The notes under the pieces are model-generated. The model saw nothing but the letters and a program-made list of their open reading frames with translations, did not search any database and was not told where the DNA came from. Below, piece after piece: positions 7,158 to 17,605 of a stretch of DNA of 64,000 bases (the stretch's first letter is position 1; each line of letters starts with the position of its first letter). Both the position numbers and the translations under genes were made by a program. This DNA comes from Pseudomonas mosselii (GTDB lineage: Bacteria > Pseudomonadota > Gammaproteobacteria > Pseudomonadales > Pseudomonadaceae): positions 806,001 to 870,000 of the forward strand of contig NZ_VAUO01000001.1 of the NCBI RefSeq assembly GCF_005796105.1, given 5' to 3'.

Positions 7158-10100
7158 ATGAACTTCTCGAAATTCTTCATTACCCGGCCAATCTTCGCCG
7201 CGGTGCTGTCGCTGGTGCTGCTGATCGCAGGTTCGATCTCGCTGTTCCAGCTGCCGATCAGCGAATACCCAGAAGTGGTGCCGCCGACCGTGGTGGTGCG
7301 TGCCAACTTCCCCGGCGCCAACCCCAAGGTGATCGGCGAGACGGTCGCCGCGCCCCTGGAGCAGGCGATCACCGGTGTCGAGAACATGCTGTACATGTCC
7401 TCGCAATCCACCGCCGACGGCAAACTGACGCTGACCATTACCTTTGCCCTGGGCACCGACCTGGACAACGCGCAGGTGCAAGTGCAGAACCGCGTCACCC
7501 GGACCCAGCCAAAACTGCCGGAAGAAGTGACCCGGATCGGTATAACCGTCGACAAGGCCTCGCCCGACCTGACCATGGTCGTGCACTTGACCTCGCCGGA
7601 TAAACGCTACGACATGCTCTACCTCTCCAACTACGCCATCCTCAACATCAAGGATGAACTGGCGCGCCTGGGCGGCGTGGGTGATGTGCAACTGTTCGGC
7701 ATGGGCGACTACTCGCTGCGCGTGTGGCTCGACCCGAACAAGACCGCCTCGCGTAACCTGACCGCCAGCGACGTGGTGGCGGCGATCCGCGAGCAGAACC
7801 GCCAGGTCGCGGCAGGCCAGTTGGGCGCCCCGCCCGCCCCTGGCAGCACCAGCTTCCAGCTGTCGATCAACACCCAAGGCCGCCTGGTCAACGAAGAAGA
7901 GTTCGAGAACATCATCATTCGTGCCGGGGCCGATGGCGAGATCACGCGCCTGAAGGACATCGCCCGGGTCGAACTCGGCTCCAGCCAGTACGCCTTACGC
8001 TCGCTGCTGAACAACCAGCCGGCGGTGGCCATTCCGATCTTCCAGCGCCCAGGCTCCAACGCCATCGATATCTCCGACGAAGTGCGCGCGAAGATGGCCG
8101 AGCTGAAGAAGGACTTCCCCGAGGGCATGGACTACAGCATCGTCTATGACCCGACTGTGTTCGTGCGCGGTTCCATCGAAGCGGTCGTGCACACCCTGTT
8201 CGAAGCGCTGGTGCTGGTGGTGCTGGTGGTGATCCTGTTCCTGCAAACCTGGCGCGCCTCGATCATTCCGCTAATGGCCGTACCAGTGTCGCTGATCGGC
8301 ACCTTCGCGGTGATGCATCTGTTCGGCTTCTCGCTCAACGCACTGTCGTTGTTCGGCCTGGTGCTGGCCATCGGCATCGTGGTGGACGACGCCATCGTGG
8401 TGGTGGAGAACGTCGAGCGCAACATAGGCCTGGGGCTCAAGCCGCTTGAGGCCACGCAAAAGGCCATGAGCGAAGTGACCGGCCCGATCATCGCCACGGC
8501 CCTGGTGCTGTGCGCCGTGTTCGTGCCTGCCGCGTTCATCTCGGGCCTGACCGGGCAGTTCTACAAGCAGTTCGCCCTGACCATCGCGATTTCCACGGTG
8601 ATCTCGGCGTTCAACTCGCTGACCCTGTCGCCCGCCCTGGCCGCCGTGCTGCTCAAGGAGCACCACGCGCCAAAGGACCGTTTCTCGCGCCTGCTGGAAA
8701 AGCTCCTGGGCGGCTGGCTGTTCGCGCCGTTCAACCGCTTCTTCGACCGCGCCAGCCACGGTTACGTCGGCGGCGTGCGCCGGGTCATCCGCTCCAGCGG
8801 CATCGCCCTGTTCGTCTATGCCGGCCTCATGGGCCTGACCTACCTGGGCTTTTCGTCCACCCCGACCGGTTTCGTGCCGGCCCAGGACAAGCAGTACCTG
8901 GTGGCCTTCGCCCAGTTGCCGGATGCGGCCAGCCTCGACCGCACCGAGGCGGTGATCAAGCGCATGAGCGAAATCGCCCTCAAGCAACCGGGCGTAGCCG
9001 ACTCGGTGGCATTCCCGGGCCTGTCGATCAACGGTTTCACCAACAGCCCGAACAGCGGCATCGTGTTCACCCCGCTCAAGCCGTTCGATGAGCGCAAGGA
9101 CCCAAGCCAGTCGGCGGCGGCCATCGCCGCGTCGCTCAATGCCCAGTTCGCCGATATCCAGGACGCCTACATCGCGATCTTCCCGCCACCACCGGTCCAA
9201 GGCCTGGGCACCATCGGCGGCTTCCGCCTGCAAATCGAGGACCGCGGCAACCTGGGCTACGAAGCGCTGTACAAGGAAACCCAGAACATCATTGCCAAGA
9301 GCCACAACGTACCGGAGCTGGCGGGGCTGTTCACCAGCTACCAGGTCAACGTGCCGCAGGTCGATGCCGCCATCGATCGCGAAAAAGCCAAGACCCACGG
9401 CGTAGCGATCACCGATATCTTCGACACCCTGCAGGTCTACCTGGGCTCGCTGTACACCAACGACTTCAACCGTTTTGGCCGGACCTACCAGGTCAACGTC
9501 CAGGCTGAGCAGCAGTTCCGCCTCGACGCCGAGCAGATCGGCCAGTTGAAAGTGCGCAACAACCTCGGTGAGATGATCCCGCTGGCGACCTTCCTCAAGG
9601 TCAGCGATACCTCCGGCCCTGACCGGGTGATGCACTACAACGGCTTCATCACCGCCGAAATCAATGGTGCGGCGGCACCGGGCTACAGCTCCGGCCAGGC
9701 CGAGGCGGCGATCGAGAAGCTGCTCAAGGAGGAGTTGCCCAATGGCATGACCTTCGAATGGACCGACCTGACCTACCAGCAGATTCTTTCGGGTAACACG
9801 GCACTGTTCGTCTTCCCACTGTGCGTGCTGCTGGCGTTCCTGGTGCTGGCAGCCCAGTACGAGAGCTGGAGCCTGCCGCTGGCGGTGATCCTGATCGTGC
9901 CAATGACCTTGCTGTCGGCCATCACCGGGGTGATCGTTTCCGGCGGCGACAACAACATCTTCACCCAGATCGGCCTGATCGTACTGGTGGGCCTGGCGTG
10001 CAAGAACGCGATCCTGATCGTCGAGTTCGCCAAGGATGAACAGGCCAAGGGCCTCGATCCCCTCGCGGCTGTCCTGGAAGCCTGCCGCCTGCGTCTGCGC

Positions 10101-10337
10101 CCGATCCTGATGACTTCGATTGCTTTCATCATGGGTGTGGTGCCGCTGGTGTTCAGCTCCGGCGCCGGTTCCGAGATGCGTCATGCCATGGGTGTGGCGG
10201 TGTTCTCGGGGATGATCGGGGTGACCGTGTTCGGTTTGTTCCTGACGCCGGTGTTCTTCTTCCTGATCCGCCGTTTCGTCGAGCGTCGCCAGGCCCGCAA
10301 GGCCGAACACGCACCGGCTTTGGAGAACCACGCATGA
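7158..10337 (+). CDS. mexF: RND efflux inner-membrane transporter (MexF-type)
   Basis: 1059-residue proton-driven HAE1-family drug exporter with 12 transmembrane helices and two large periplasmic loops. The start MNFSKFFITRPIFA, the TM4 motif LAIGIVVDDAIVVVENVERN with the proton-relay aspartates, and the TM10-12 stretch GLACKNAILIVEFAKD are diagnostic. AAGGG precedes the ATG, which lies 12 bp after mexE; the 3' end overlaps oprN as ATGA. MexEF-OprN pumps export chloramphenicol, trimethoprim, fluoroquinolones and quorum-signal precursors. The exact substrates here are inferred from the family. Confidence 0.94.
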   Translation: MNFSKFFITRPIFAAVLSLVLLIAGSISLFQLPISEYPEVVPPTVVVRANFPGANPKVIGETVAAPLEQAITGVENMLYMSSQSTADGKLTLTITFALGTDLDNAQVQVQNRVTRTQPKLPEEVTRIGITVDKASPDLTMVVHLTSPDKRYDMLYLSNYAILNIKDELARLGGVGDVQLFGMGDYSLRVWLDPNKTASRNLTASDVVAAIREQNRQVAAGQLGAPPAPGSTSFQLSINTQGRLVNEEEFENIIIRAGADGEITRLKDIARVELGSSQYALRSLLNNQPAVAIPIFQRPGSNAIDISDEVRAKMAELKKDFPEGMDYSIVYDPTVFVRGSIEAVVHTLFEALVLVVLVVILFLQTWRASIIPLMAVPVSLIGTFAVMHLFGFSLNALSLFGLVLAIGIVVDDAIVVVENVERNIGLGLKPLEATQKAMSEVTGPIIATALVLCAVFVPAAFISGLTGQFYKQFALTIAISTVISAFNSLTLSPALAAVLLKEHHAPKDRFSRLLEKLLGGWLFAPFNRFFDRASHGYVGGVRRVIRSSGIALFVYAGLMGLTYLGFSSTPTGFVPAQDKQYLVAFAQLPDAASLDRTEAVIKRMSEIALKQPGVADSVAFPGLSINGFTNSPNSGIVFTPLKPFDERKDPSQSAAAIAASLNAQFADIQDAYIAIFPPPPVQGLGTIGGFRLQIEDRGNLGYEALYKETQNIIAKSHNVPELAGLFTSYQVNVPQVDAAIDREKAKTHGVAITDIFDTLQVYLGSLYTNDFNRFGRTYQVNVQAEQQFRLDAEQIGQLKVRNNLGEMIPLATFLKVSDTSGPDRVMHYNGFITAEINGAAAPGYSSGQAEAAIEKLLKEELPNGMTFEWTDLTYQQILSGNTALFVFPLCVLLAFLVLAAQYESWSLPLAVILIVPMTLLSAITGVIVSGGDNNIFTQIGLIVLVGLACKNAILIVEFAKDEQAKGLDPLAAVLEACRLRLRPILMTSIAFIMGVVPLVFSSGAGSEMRHAMGVAVFSGMIGVTVFGLFLTPVFFFLIRRFVERRQARKAEHAPALENHA

Positions 10338-11749
10338 ACCTGCTCAAACCCCTGACCCCGAGCCTGCTGGCGCTGGCCCTCGCGGCCTGCGCGGTGGGCC
10401 CGGACTATCACACCCCGGACACCGCACCAGCCAAGCTGGACAATGCCGAGCAAGCCCAGGTGTTCGACCGCAGCCGCTTCGAAAGCCTGTGGTGGAAGCA
10501 GTTCGACGACCCGGTGCTGAACCAGTTGGTGCAAGCATCGCTGGACGGCAACCGTGACCTGCGCGTGGCGTTCGCGCGACTGAAATCGGCGCGGGCAATC
10601 CGCGATGACGCCGCCAACGACCAGCTGCCGGTGGTCACCAGCCGCGCCAGCAGCGACCTGGGCAAGGGCCAGGTCCCCGGCCAGACCGAGCGACGGGTCA
10701 ACAGCGAGCGTTACGACCTGGGCCTGGACATGGCCTGGGAGCTTGACCTGTTCGGCCGCATCCAGCGCCAGATCGAGGCCAGCGAAGCGCAGGAGGCGGC
10801 CGCTGCGGCCGACCTTGCGCAGTTGCAGGTGAGTCTGATCGCGGAACTGGTGGACGCTTATGGCCAACTGCGCGGCGCGCAGCAGCGCGAGCAGATCGCC
10901 TTGGCCAACCTCAAGACCCAGCAGCAGTCGCGGGACATCACCGTCACCCTGCGCGATACCGGGGTCGGTAACGAACTCGACGTGGTGCGCGCCGACGCCC
11001 GCCTGGCGGGTGTCGAGGCGACCGTGCCGCAGTTGCAAGCCGAACAGGTGCGCGCGAAGAACCGCATCGCCACCTTGCTCGGTGAGCGCCCGGATGCGCT
11101 GAGCGTGGACTTGTCGCCCAAGGCCCTGCCGGCAATCGCGAAGTCGTTGCCGGTGGGCGACCCTGGCGAGCTGCTGCGCCGCCGCCCGGACATCCGCAGC
11201 GCCGAACGCCAGTTGGCAGCAGCGACGGCGAACGTGGGTGTGGCCACGGCCGATTTGTTCCCACGGGTCAGCCTGAGTGGGTTCCTCGGTTTTACCGCCG
11301 CACGTGGCTCGCAGATCGGCTCATCGGCAGCCAATGCCTGGGCGCTGGGGCCTAGCATCACCTGGGCGGCGTTCGACCTGGGCAGTGTGCGGGCTCGCCT
11401 GCGTGGGGCCAAGGCCGATGCCGAAGGGGCACTGGCCAGCTATGAGCAGCATGTGCTGCTGGCGCTGGAGGAATCCTCGAATGCGTTCAGCGACTATGGC
11501 AAGCGGCAGCAGCGGCTGCTGGCGTTGATGCGTCAAAGCGAGGCTAGTCGCAAGGCAGCAGAACTGGCGTCGATCCGCTATCGCGAGGGAACCGTGGACT
11601 ATCTGGTGTTGCTCGATGCCGAGCGCGAGCGCTTGAGCGCCGAGGATGCCCAGGCCCAAGGCGAAGTCGAGCTTTATAGCGGGATCGTTGCAATCTACAA
11701 GGCCCTTGGCGGGGGCTGGCAGCCTGCTGAGGTCGCCAGTTTGCGCTGA
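10334..11749 (+). CDS. oprN: Efflux outer-membrane channel (OprN/OprM family)
   Basis: 471-residue outer-membrane lipoprotein channel of the NodT/OprM family. The signal peptide ends in lipobox LAAC (Cys about residue 19). Two homologous OEP repeats, each with paired coiled-coil helices, follow (LVDAYGQLRGAQQREQIA and SNAFSDYGKRQQRLLALM). The motif LLRRRPDIRSAERQLAAATA at the start of the second repeat is characteristic. Its ATG overlaps the mexF stop. The product should trimerise and dock on the MexE homologue. Confidence 0.92.
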   Translation: MNLLKPLTPSLLALALAACAVGPDYHTPDTAPAKLDNAEQAQVFDRSRFESLWWKQFDDPVLNQLVQASLDGNRDLRVAFARLKSARAIRDDAANDQLPVVTSRASSDLGKGQVPGQTERRVNSERYDLGLDMAWELDLFGRIQRQIEASEAQEAAAAADLAQLQVSLIAELVDAYGQLRGAQQREQIALANLKTQQQSRDITVTLRDTGVGNELDVVRADARLAGVEATVPQLQAEQVRAKNRIATLLGERPDALSVDLSPKALPAIAKSLPVGDPGELLRRRPDIRSAERQLAAATANVGVATADLFPRVSLSGFLGFTAARGSQIGSSAANAWALGPSITWAAFDLGSVRARLRGAKADAEGALASYEQHVLLALEESSNAFSDYGKRQQRLLALMRQSEASRKAAELASIRYREGTVDYLVLLDAERERLSAEDAQAQGEVELYSGIVAIYKALGGGWQPAEVASLR

Positions 11750-11802
11750 TGCGCTTGGTTTGAATTGAAAGCTCCTTTGGTTGGAACCTCCCCCAACCGT
11801 TT

Positions 11803-11837
11803 GCCCCGATAGCCTTTGGTTATCGGGGCTTTTTTTT
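11803..11837 (+). terminator. Rho-independent terminator of the efflux operon
   Basis: GCCCCGATA and TATCGGGGC form a 9-bp stem with a 9-nt loop, followed by a run of T. It lies about 50 bp after the oprN stop. Confidence 0.9.
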
Positions 11838-11987
11838 GGTTCTCGGGCGACTCGGCGATAGCAGCCAGCCTCCTGACAACCCTCGCGGCAAGGCTGCGAG
11901 CCAGGCTACCAGCAGCCGTGTGCAACAAGTAGCTACGAGACTCGGTTACCAAAAGTATTGATATGTAACAAAACATTCAGCCGGCTT

Positions 11988-12015
11988 TTGGTTTTAAATT
12001 GAACGACCATACAAT
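11988..12015 (+). promoter_or_regulatory. Candidate sigma-70 promoter of the chemoreceptor gene
   Basis: TTGGTT (11988-11993), 16-bp spacer, TACAAT (12010-12015). No clear FliA-type promoter was seen, although chemoreceptor genes often have one. The rest of 11838-12088 holds no other recognisable signal. Confidence 0.4.
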
Positions 12016-12088
12016 AATAGCCATGCGCCATTATGCCTTCGTGACAGCGGCGCCCTCCTCCATTTCCACTTCCTACGAGGCCAGAAGG

Positions 12089-14050
12089 ATGCTGACCAAT
12101 GCGCCGCTTCGCCTGAAATTGCTGTTGATTCTCCTGTTTCCACTCCTGGGTTTTATAGCGCTGACCGCGGTCTATATTGGCGACAATTACCGCACGCTGC
12201 GCGACATGCAGGACACTGTCGTCACCAGCAGCAACGCCCAGTCGTTGAGCCAGCTCATTACGCTGCTGCAACGCGAACGCGGTGCCAGCGGTGTGTTCAT
12301 CGGCAGCCGAGGTGCGACGATGGGCAATCGTCTGGCGCAAATGCGCAGCGAAAGCGACGTAGCCATCGACGTGGTGCGACGCCTGCCAACCGCTGACGAC
12401 GCCGACATCGCCAACGTGCACAACACTCTCGAAACCCTCGCAACGCTGCGTGAGCAGGTCGACAAACTGGCCATCGACAGCACCGCCTCGGGCGCGCGCT
12501 ACACCGAGATTATCAAGACCCTGGTCGGCTACACCCATTCCCTGGAAAACCGCGTCAGCAACACCGGGGTCGTGCACGCCCTCAACGCGTTGAACCAGTT
12601 CATCGAACTCAAAGAGCGCGCAGGTCGCGAGCGCGTGCTTCTCGGCCTTGCGTTCAACCAGGGTCACTTCGATGCTGCGCTGTTGTCGCGCTTTAGCCGT
12701 AACCTTGGCGAGTTCACCGCGTACGCCGAAAGCTTCCAGCGCAAGGCCCCCGCAGCGGTGCTCAGCCAGTACCAGCAAAGCCAGCAGACTCCGGCAGCGA
12801 TAGAAGTCGGCAAGCTCCAACGCCTGGGCTTCGAACGGCCGCTGGGCGAGGCACTGGGGGTCAAGCCTGAGGCCTGGTTCGAAATCGCGACCCAGCGCAT
12901 TGATCAAATGGGCGAGGTTGAACAGGCGCTGGCACAAAGCGTCGCTCGCCTAGCCAAGGATGCCCGTGGCGAAGCCAGTCAGGCGCTGTGGCTGACCATC
13001 GCTGGCGCCTTGCTGGCCCTGGCGATGGTCGCGCTGCTGTCATGGCTGATCATCGGCAGCATCGGCATGGCGGTCAAAGACATCAATGCCGCCCTCGACG
13101 GCCTGGCGCGCCGCGACCTGACCGCACGCACGGGTTACCGCAGCAAGGATGAGTTCGGCCAGATCGCTGAAAACCTCAACCGCATGGCCAACGAGCTGAC
13201 CGACATCGTCCAGGAGATCGGCAACGCTACCGCACAGGTTGCCACAGCCGCCGAAGAATCCTCGGCAGTGACCCTGCAAACCAGTCGCAGCGTCGAGCAG
13301 CAGCGCCAGAGCACCGAGCTGGTGGCCACCGCCATCAACCAAATGAGCGCCACTGTGCGTGAGGTGGCGCAGAGCACCACCGATGCCGCCAGCCTGTCCC
13401 AGCAGATCCACGCCAGCACGACCCAGGGCCGTATCGAGGTCGACGGCACCATCGACTTGATTCGTGAACTGTCGAGCCAGGCCGAGCAGACCGCAGCCAT
13501 CATCGATGACCTCAAGCAGGAAAGTGATGCGATTTCCTCGGTGCTCGATGTCATACGCGGAATTGCCGATCAAACCAACCTGCTGGCGTTGAACGCGGCC
13601 ATCGAAGCGGCCCGTGCCGGTGATCATGGCCGTGGTTTTGCGGTGGTGGCCTCAGAGGTGCGCACGCTGGCACAGCGCACCCAAGAGTCGACCGGCAATA
13701 TCCAGCAGATGATCAGCAACCTGCAGGCCGGCTCCGACAGGGCCAGCAGCTCGATGCTCGAAACACTGGGCAAGGCGCAGTCAGGCGCTAGCCGCGTTGG
13801 CCGCGCCGGCGAGCTGTTGGCGTCGATTACCGAAGGCGTAGCGCGCATCAGTGACCGCAACATCCAGATAGCTTCGGCGGCCGAGGAACAAAGCTCGGTG
13901 TCCGAAGACATCAACCGCAACGTCAACGAGATCAACGACCTGGTGATTCAGGTAAGCGCCGGCGCACAGCAGACGGCGGTGACCAGCCAGGAACTGGCGC
14001 GCCTGGCGGAGCATCAGCAGAACTTGGTGAGCCGGTTCCGTACGGCTTGA
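12089..14050 (+). CDS. Methyl-accepting chemotaxis protein with NIT-type sensor
   Basis: 653-residue inner-membrane chemoreceptor. TM1 (about residues 12-32) leads into a long, mostly helical periplasmic domain with the NIT-type signature [16 protein letters not shown], which in related receptors senses nitrate or nitrite. TM2 (about 295-320) is followed by HAMP (about 320-372) and the cytoplasmic signalling domain with the tip [20 protein letters not shown] and its flanking methylation helices. I chose the ATG at 12089 because GAGG lies 8 nt upstream and TM1 begins soon after; the open frame extends 30 codons further. The C-terminus has no CheR-docking pentapeptide. Ligand assignment is inferred from the domain only. 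Confidence 0.88.
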   Translation: MLTNAPLRLKLLLILLFPLLGFIALTAVYIGDNYRTLRDMQDTVVTSSNAQSLSQLITLLQRERGASGVFIGSRGATMGNRLAQMRSESDVAIDVVRRLPTADDADIANVHNTLETLATLREQVDKLAIDSTASGARYTEIIKTLVGYTHSLENRVSNTGVVHALNALNQFIELKERAGRERVLLGLAFNQGHFDAALLSRFSRNLGEFTAYAESFQRKAPAAVLSQYQQSQQTPAAIEVGKLQRLGFERPLGEALGVKPEAWFEIATQRIDQMGEVEQALAQSVARLAKDARGEASQALWLTIAGALLALAMVALLSWLIIGSIGMAVKDINAALDGLARRDLTARTGYRSKDEFGQIAENLNRMANELTDIVQEIGNATAQVATAAEESSAVTLQTSRSVEQQRQSTELVATAINQMSATVREVAQSTTDAASLSQQIHASTTQGRIEVDGTIDLIRELSSQAEQTAAIIDDLKQESDAISSVLDVIRGIADQTNLLALNAAIEAARAGDHGRGFAVVASEVRTLAQRTQESTGNIQQMISNLQAGSDRASSSMLETLGKAQSGASRVGRAGELLASITEGVARISDRNIQIASAAEEQSSVSEDINRNVNEINDLVIQVSAGAQQTAVTSQELARLAEHQQNLVSRFRTA

Positions 14051-14059
14051 GCAACGCTT

Positions 14060-14079
14060 GGGGGCCGCTTGCGGCCCCC
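14060..14079. terminator. Hairpin between convergent chemoreceptor and sugar transferase genes
   Basis: GGGGGCCGC and GCGGCCCCC pair around a TT loop. It has no T-run, so it is a weak terminator at best. It lies between the two converging genes. Confidence 0.45.
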
Positions 14080-14104
14080 TGCGTCGCACAGGCAAGGTCC
14101 ACGT

Positions 14105-15529
14105 TCAATACGCCTGCTTCCCCGTAAACGCATTCAGCGTGCGCACCAGAATCACGAAATCCAGCCAAAGCGACCAATTGTTGATGTACTCGATATCCGA
14201 GTTCACCCGCTGGATCATCTGTGCAATGTCCTTGGTCTCGCCCCTGAACCCGCGGACCTGCGCCAACCCCGTCATCCCAGGCTTGATGTTATGCCGGGCG
14301 AAGTAGTCGAAGATATCCTGCGAATACTGCGTATCGTGCTGCAACGCATGTGGCCGTGGCCCGACCAACGACATCTCGCCAGTGAGCACGTTGAACAGTT
14401 GCGGCAGTTCATCCAGGCTGGTGCGCCGAATGAACGCGCCGATCCGGGTCAGGCGCGGATCGTTCTTCTGCGCCTGGCGAATCACCCCATCCTCGGGCTG
14501 ATGCACCTTCATGCTCCTGAACTTCCAGATCCGAAACGACTCCCCTGTCCAGCCCATGCGCTCCTGGCGAAAGAACACAGGCCCTGGGCTGTCGAGCTTG
14601 ATCACGACCGCCAGCACCAGTAGCAGCGGCGAGATGCACAGCAAGATCAGTGCGGCCAACACGCGGTCTTCGAGGTTCTTGAGGAACAGGCTCATGCCGG
14701 TCAGCGGCGTCTCGGACAAGGTCAGCACCGGAATACCGGCAATCTCGCGCACGCTATGGTTGATCAGGCGCAAGGAAAAGATATCCGGGACCCAGTTCAC
14801 CGCGATGCACTTTTCCAGCAGCTTCAAGTAGACATCGTTGATGACCTCGGAGCCTGCCAGAGGCGTCACCAGGTACACCGTACGGATGGCATGCAGGGTG
14901 ACGATCGCTTCGAGGTCCTCGATCTTGCCCAGTACCGGCAAGGGCTGCCGGGTTTCCTCCGTGCTAATCGCCCCCTGCCCGGCAGGATCGAGCAACACAC
15001 ACCCCACCACCCGCTCTCCCAGCCACGGGTTGTTGCTGATCTTCTGGTACAGAAAACTGGCCAAGTCCCCGGCGCCGATGATCAGCGCGTTCTCCATGCG
15101 GTAGGCATGAGCCATGAAACGCTTCTGCACCTCGCGTACAGCAATGTGCAGGAACAACTGCACGAAATAACCGATCACGAACAACTCGGCCATCAACAAC
15201 CGCGAATAGGTTTCGCTCTGCTTGGTCAGGAACGCCATCACCACCAGGAAGCAGAACGTCGCCGACCACGCCTTGAACAGGCGGAACGCCTTGACCGTCA
15301 GACCGACGTTGGTGCGGTAGATCGCGTAGTGGTCGTAGATCACCGCCAGTGCGCCAATCAGCAGCAACAGCATGATCACGTAGTCGGAGGTCAGGTAACC
15401 GATCTGTTCGTAGATTAGGTACCACGCCACGCCAGTCACCGCGATGCCGTCAAGGCCTGCCTGGATGGCGTTGCTGACACTGCTTCGGCGCTGGAGCAAA
15501 GAGCGGCTGCTGCGGGGTTCGAACACCAT
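14105..15529 (-). CDS. Undecaprenyl-phosphate glucose phosphotransferase (initiating sugar transferase)
   Basis: 474-residue polyisoprenyl-phosphate hexose-1-phosphate transferase of the WcaJ/PslA type, which loads the first sugar-1-phosphate onto undecaprenyl phosphate at the inner membrane. The N-terminal half carries about four TM helices and a CoA-binding-like domain ([17 protein letters not shown]). The C-terminal bac_transf domain has [40 protein letters not shown] and LVGPRP. GAGG lies 7 nt before the ATG. It is the last gene of the long minus-strand polysaccharide run, although initiating transferases usually come first. A 145-bp gap separates it from the preceding gene. Confidence 0.93.
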   Translation of the reverse strand: MVFEPRSSRSLLQRRSSVSNAIQAGLDGIAVTGVAWYLIYEQIGYLTSDYVIMLLLLIGALAVIYDHYAIYRTNVGLTVKAFRLFKAWSATFCFLVVMAFLTKQSETYSRLLMAELFVIGYFVQLFLHIAVREVQKRFMAHAYRMENALIIGAGDLASFLYQKISNNPWLGERVVGCVLLDPAGQGAISTEETRQPLPVLGKIEDLEAIVTLHAIRTVYLVTPLAGSEVINDVYLKLLEKCIAVNWVPDIFSLRLINHSVREIAGIPVLTLSETPLTGMSLFLKNLEDRVLAALILLCISPLLLVLAVVIKLDSPGPVFFRQERMGWTGESFRIWKFRSMKVHQPEDGVIRQAQKNDPRLTRIGAFIRRTSLDELPQLFNVLTGEMSLVGPRPHALQHDTQYSQDIFDYFARHNIKPGMTGLAQVRGFRGETKDIAQMIQRVNSDIEYINNWSLWLDFVILVRTLNAFTGKQAY

Positions 15530-15674
15530 GGTCAGGCCTCATCGAAGTGAGCGTCGTCAAGCGCCTGGCGCCAAGCAAAGCATCACCGCACCGGCGACGT
15601 GCACGGCAGTGCGCCTTGTCGGCGGATTTCCAGGGTGTCATGACGGTTGATATCACTGTAGCAGCAGCCCGCCT

Positions 15675-16418
15675 TCAGCGTGGTCTGTAACGCGGGTAAA
15701 ACAGTGCGCGCAGCAAGAACAGCGGATTGCCCACCACATAGCGCATGAACAGCCGTCGCGGCTCTTTGAATAGCCGATACAGCCATTCGCCACCCAGCCG
15801 GCGCAACCAGCGCGGCGCGCGGCTGACCCTGCCACCGAGAAAATCCAGGATCGCCCCACCACACACGATCAGGCACGGCGCACCGTTGGCGGCCAACTGC
15901 GCGGCCACCGCCTCCTGCTTGGGCATGCCCATACCCAGCACGATCAGTTCCGGCTGTAGGCGCCTGGCCATTTCCAGGTAAGTGGCGGTGTCGGCGAAAC
16001 CGTCGTGCACCGACACCACCTCAACCCCGTAGCGCGCCCGACAGTGGGCCACCGCCTGACTCAAGTACGGCTCGCAGGTGCCCCAGAACGCCACACGCCG
16101 CCCTGTGTAAGCGCCCAGCAAACACGGGATCAGGTCGGTGCCATTCATATTCAGGCCAGGTTCGCGGCCGAGCCTGCGCAGCAAGATGGCCATGCCCGAA
16201 CCGTCACGCAGCAACCAATCGGCGGCGGCCAGCGAAACCGCGTAGTCGGCACTCCCCGCCACCAGGTTGAGGGCATGGGCATTGACGAACCCCAGCACGG
16301 TCGGCGCCTTAGGCTGGGTCAGGGTATCCAGCACCTGCTGCCCGTGCGCCGAGTCGCGAATCAGATACAGGCTGTCGAGGACAGACGTCCAACGGGCCTG
16401 CCAGGTGTGATCGTTCAT
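15675..16418 (-). CDS. WecG/TagA/CpsF-family glycosyltransferase (GT26)
   Basis: 247-residue membrane-associated glycosyltransferase that probably adds the second sugar to the lipid-linked primer. Family landmarks are visible: FVNAHALNLV near residue 45, LLRDGSGMAILLRRLG, the catalytic-region GTDLIP, VAFWGTCEPYL, IVLGMGMPKQE and LDFLGGRVSRAP. The ATG overlaps the stop of the upstream GT2 gene as ATGA. Confidence 0.92.
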   Translation of the reverse strand: MNDHTWQARWTSVLDSLYLIRDSAHGQQVLDTLTQPKAPTVLGFVNAHALNLVAGSADYAVSLAAADWLLRDGSGMAILLRRLGREPGLNMNGTDLIPCLLGAYTGRRVAFWGTCEPYLSQAVAHCRARYGVEVVSVHDGFADTATYLEMARRLQPELIVLGMGMPKQEAVAAQLAANGAPCLIVCGGAILDFLGGRVSRAPRWLRRLGGEWLYRLFKEPRRLFMRYVVGNPLFLLRALFYPRYRPR

Positions 16419-17605
16419 GGCTGGTCATCCCGTTTGGAACGCACCCACTCGACCTGGCGACGTACCAGGAAGCTCACGTACAGGGGAATCTTTTTCGCCG
16501 CGTAGAACGGCGCGTACAGCAACACCGAAAAGGCGATCTGCTCGCGGGCAAAACGCGCCCAGGCCACCACCACCGCCACTACCAGCAACGCCAGTGCGGC
16601 TGCGGCCAGCCAGGCCGGACCCCATACCCCGAAGATCAAGCCGGCCAACCAGCACAGCAGCAGCACCCCAAACTGCACCAGGGCCAGCAAGGCCAGGGGC
16701 GGCACCATCAGGTCGATGGCCATGGCCAGCAGTCGCCCGTTGCCTCGCACCAAGGCCCCGAGCAGCAAGCCTGGCGCATCGGCCAGTACCACACCGAGGT
16801 GGCCATGCTCCCAACGCGTGCGTTGGCTGGTCAGGCCCTCGTCGCTGCTCGGGAACTGGCTGCTGACCCGCGCCTCAGGGCAGAACAGCGGGGGCTTGGC
16901 GTGACGGCAAAAGTCCAGGCCCAGCTTGAGATCTTCTACCAAGTGGCCGCTGGCCAACTCCACTTTCGCCAGGTCTTGCCAGAGAAACGCCATGCCCGCT
17001 CCCATCAACTGGCATGGCAAGCCCAACCGCGCCCAGCCGCGTGGGCGTACTAGGTTTTTCACACGCCAGGCGAACTCAGCCACCAACACCCGCAACCCAG
17101 CGCCTGGCGGCGCGTGCATCAGGTACAGAGCCTGCACTGGCCGCGCGCTGGCCAGGCAGCAGCGCGCCAGGCGCTCGATGGCCCCCTCGCCCACCTGGCA
17201 GTCCGCGTCGATGATCACCAGCACCTGCGGCGCATCGGCGGCTAGGTAGCGCACGCCATGATCCAATGCATAGCCTTTGCCACGGTGCTGAGTGTCGTTA
17301 CGCTCCACCACCTCGGCGCCAAAAGCTCGCGCCAGCGCGGCGGTGTCGTCGGCACAATTGTCGGCGACCACCAGCAGGCGGTCGCCCTCGCGCAACTGCG
17401 GAGTGATGCTGGCCAGGGTCGTGCGGATGACCGCCGCCTCATCATGCGCCGGCACCAACACCGCCACCGGCCCGCGCGGACCTGCGGCCACAGGCGTTGG
17501 TCGGCTCGGCAGGCAGGCCAGCAGCACCTGAAGCAACAACACCAGCACCGGATACAGCACCAGCAGCGCCAGTGCCGCGAACAGCCACGCCAGCAGATCG
17601 ATCAT
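16415..17605 (-). CDS. Family 2 glycosyltransferase, membrane-bound
   Basis: 396-residue GT2 enzyme with an N-terminal TM helix, a GT-A fold (VAVLVPAHDEAAVIRTTL near residue 50; DxD as IIDADCQVGEG) and at least three C-terminal TM segments. The motif TSQRTRWEHGHLG is the QxxRW type found in processive or membrane glycosyltransferases. I chose the start at 17605 because it overlaps the previous stop (ATGA) and the TM helix follows at once; the longer frame upstream is a shadow of the neighbouring gene. It should extend the lipid-linked repeat unit at the cytoplasmic face. Confidence 0.88.
   Translation of the reverse strand: MIDLLAWLFAALALLVLYPVLVLLLQVLLACLPSRPTPVAAGPRGPVAVLVPAHDEAAVIRTTLASITPQLREGDRLLVVADNCADDTAALARAFGAEVVERNDTQHRGKGYALDHGVRYLAADAPQVLVIIDADCQVGEGAIERLARCCLASARPVQALYLMHAPPGAGLRVLVAEFAWRVKNLVRPRGWARLGLPCQLMGAGMAFLWQDLAKVELASGHLVEDLKLGLDFCRHAKPPLFCPEARVSSQFPSSDEGLTSQRTRWEHGHLGVVLADAPGLLLGALVRGNGRLLAMAIDLMVPPLALLALVQFGVLLLCWLAGLIFGVWGPAWLAAAALALLVVAVVVAWARFAREQIAFSVLLYAPFYAAKKIPLYVSFLVRRQVEWVRSKRDDQP

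Noticed and set aside
5913..7877. Long minus-strand open frame (654 codons) over mexE/mexF
   Set aside because: It is antisense to two well-supported genes, low in Lys and rich in Gly/His/Ala/Gln as expected for a GC-rich shadow frame, and matches no family.
8271..10331. Minus-strand open frame (686 codons) over mexF
   Set aside because: Same reason: shadow of the third-position GC bias in mexF, with repetitive His/Gln/Asp composition.
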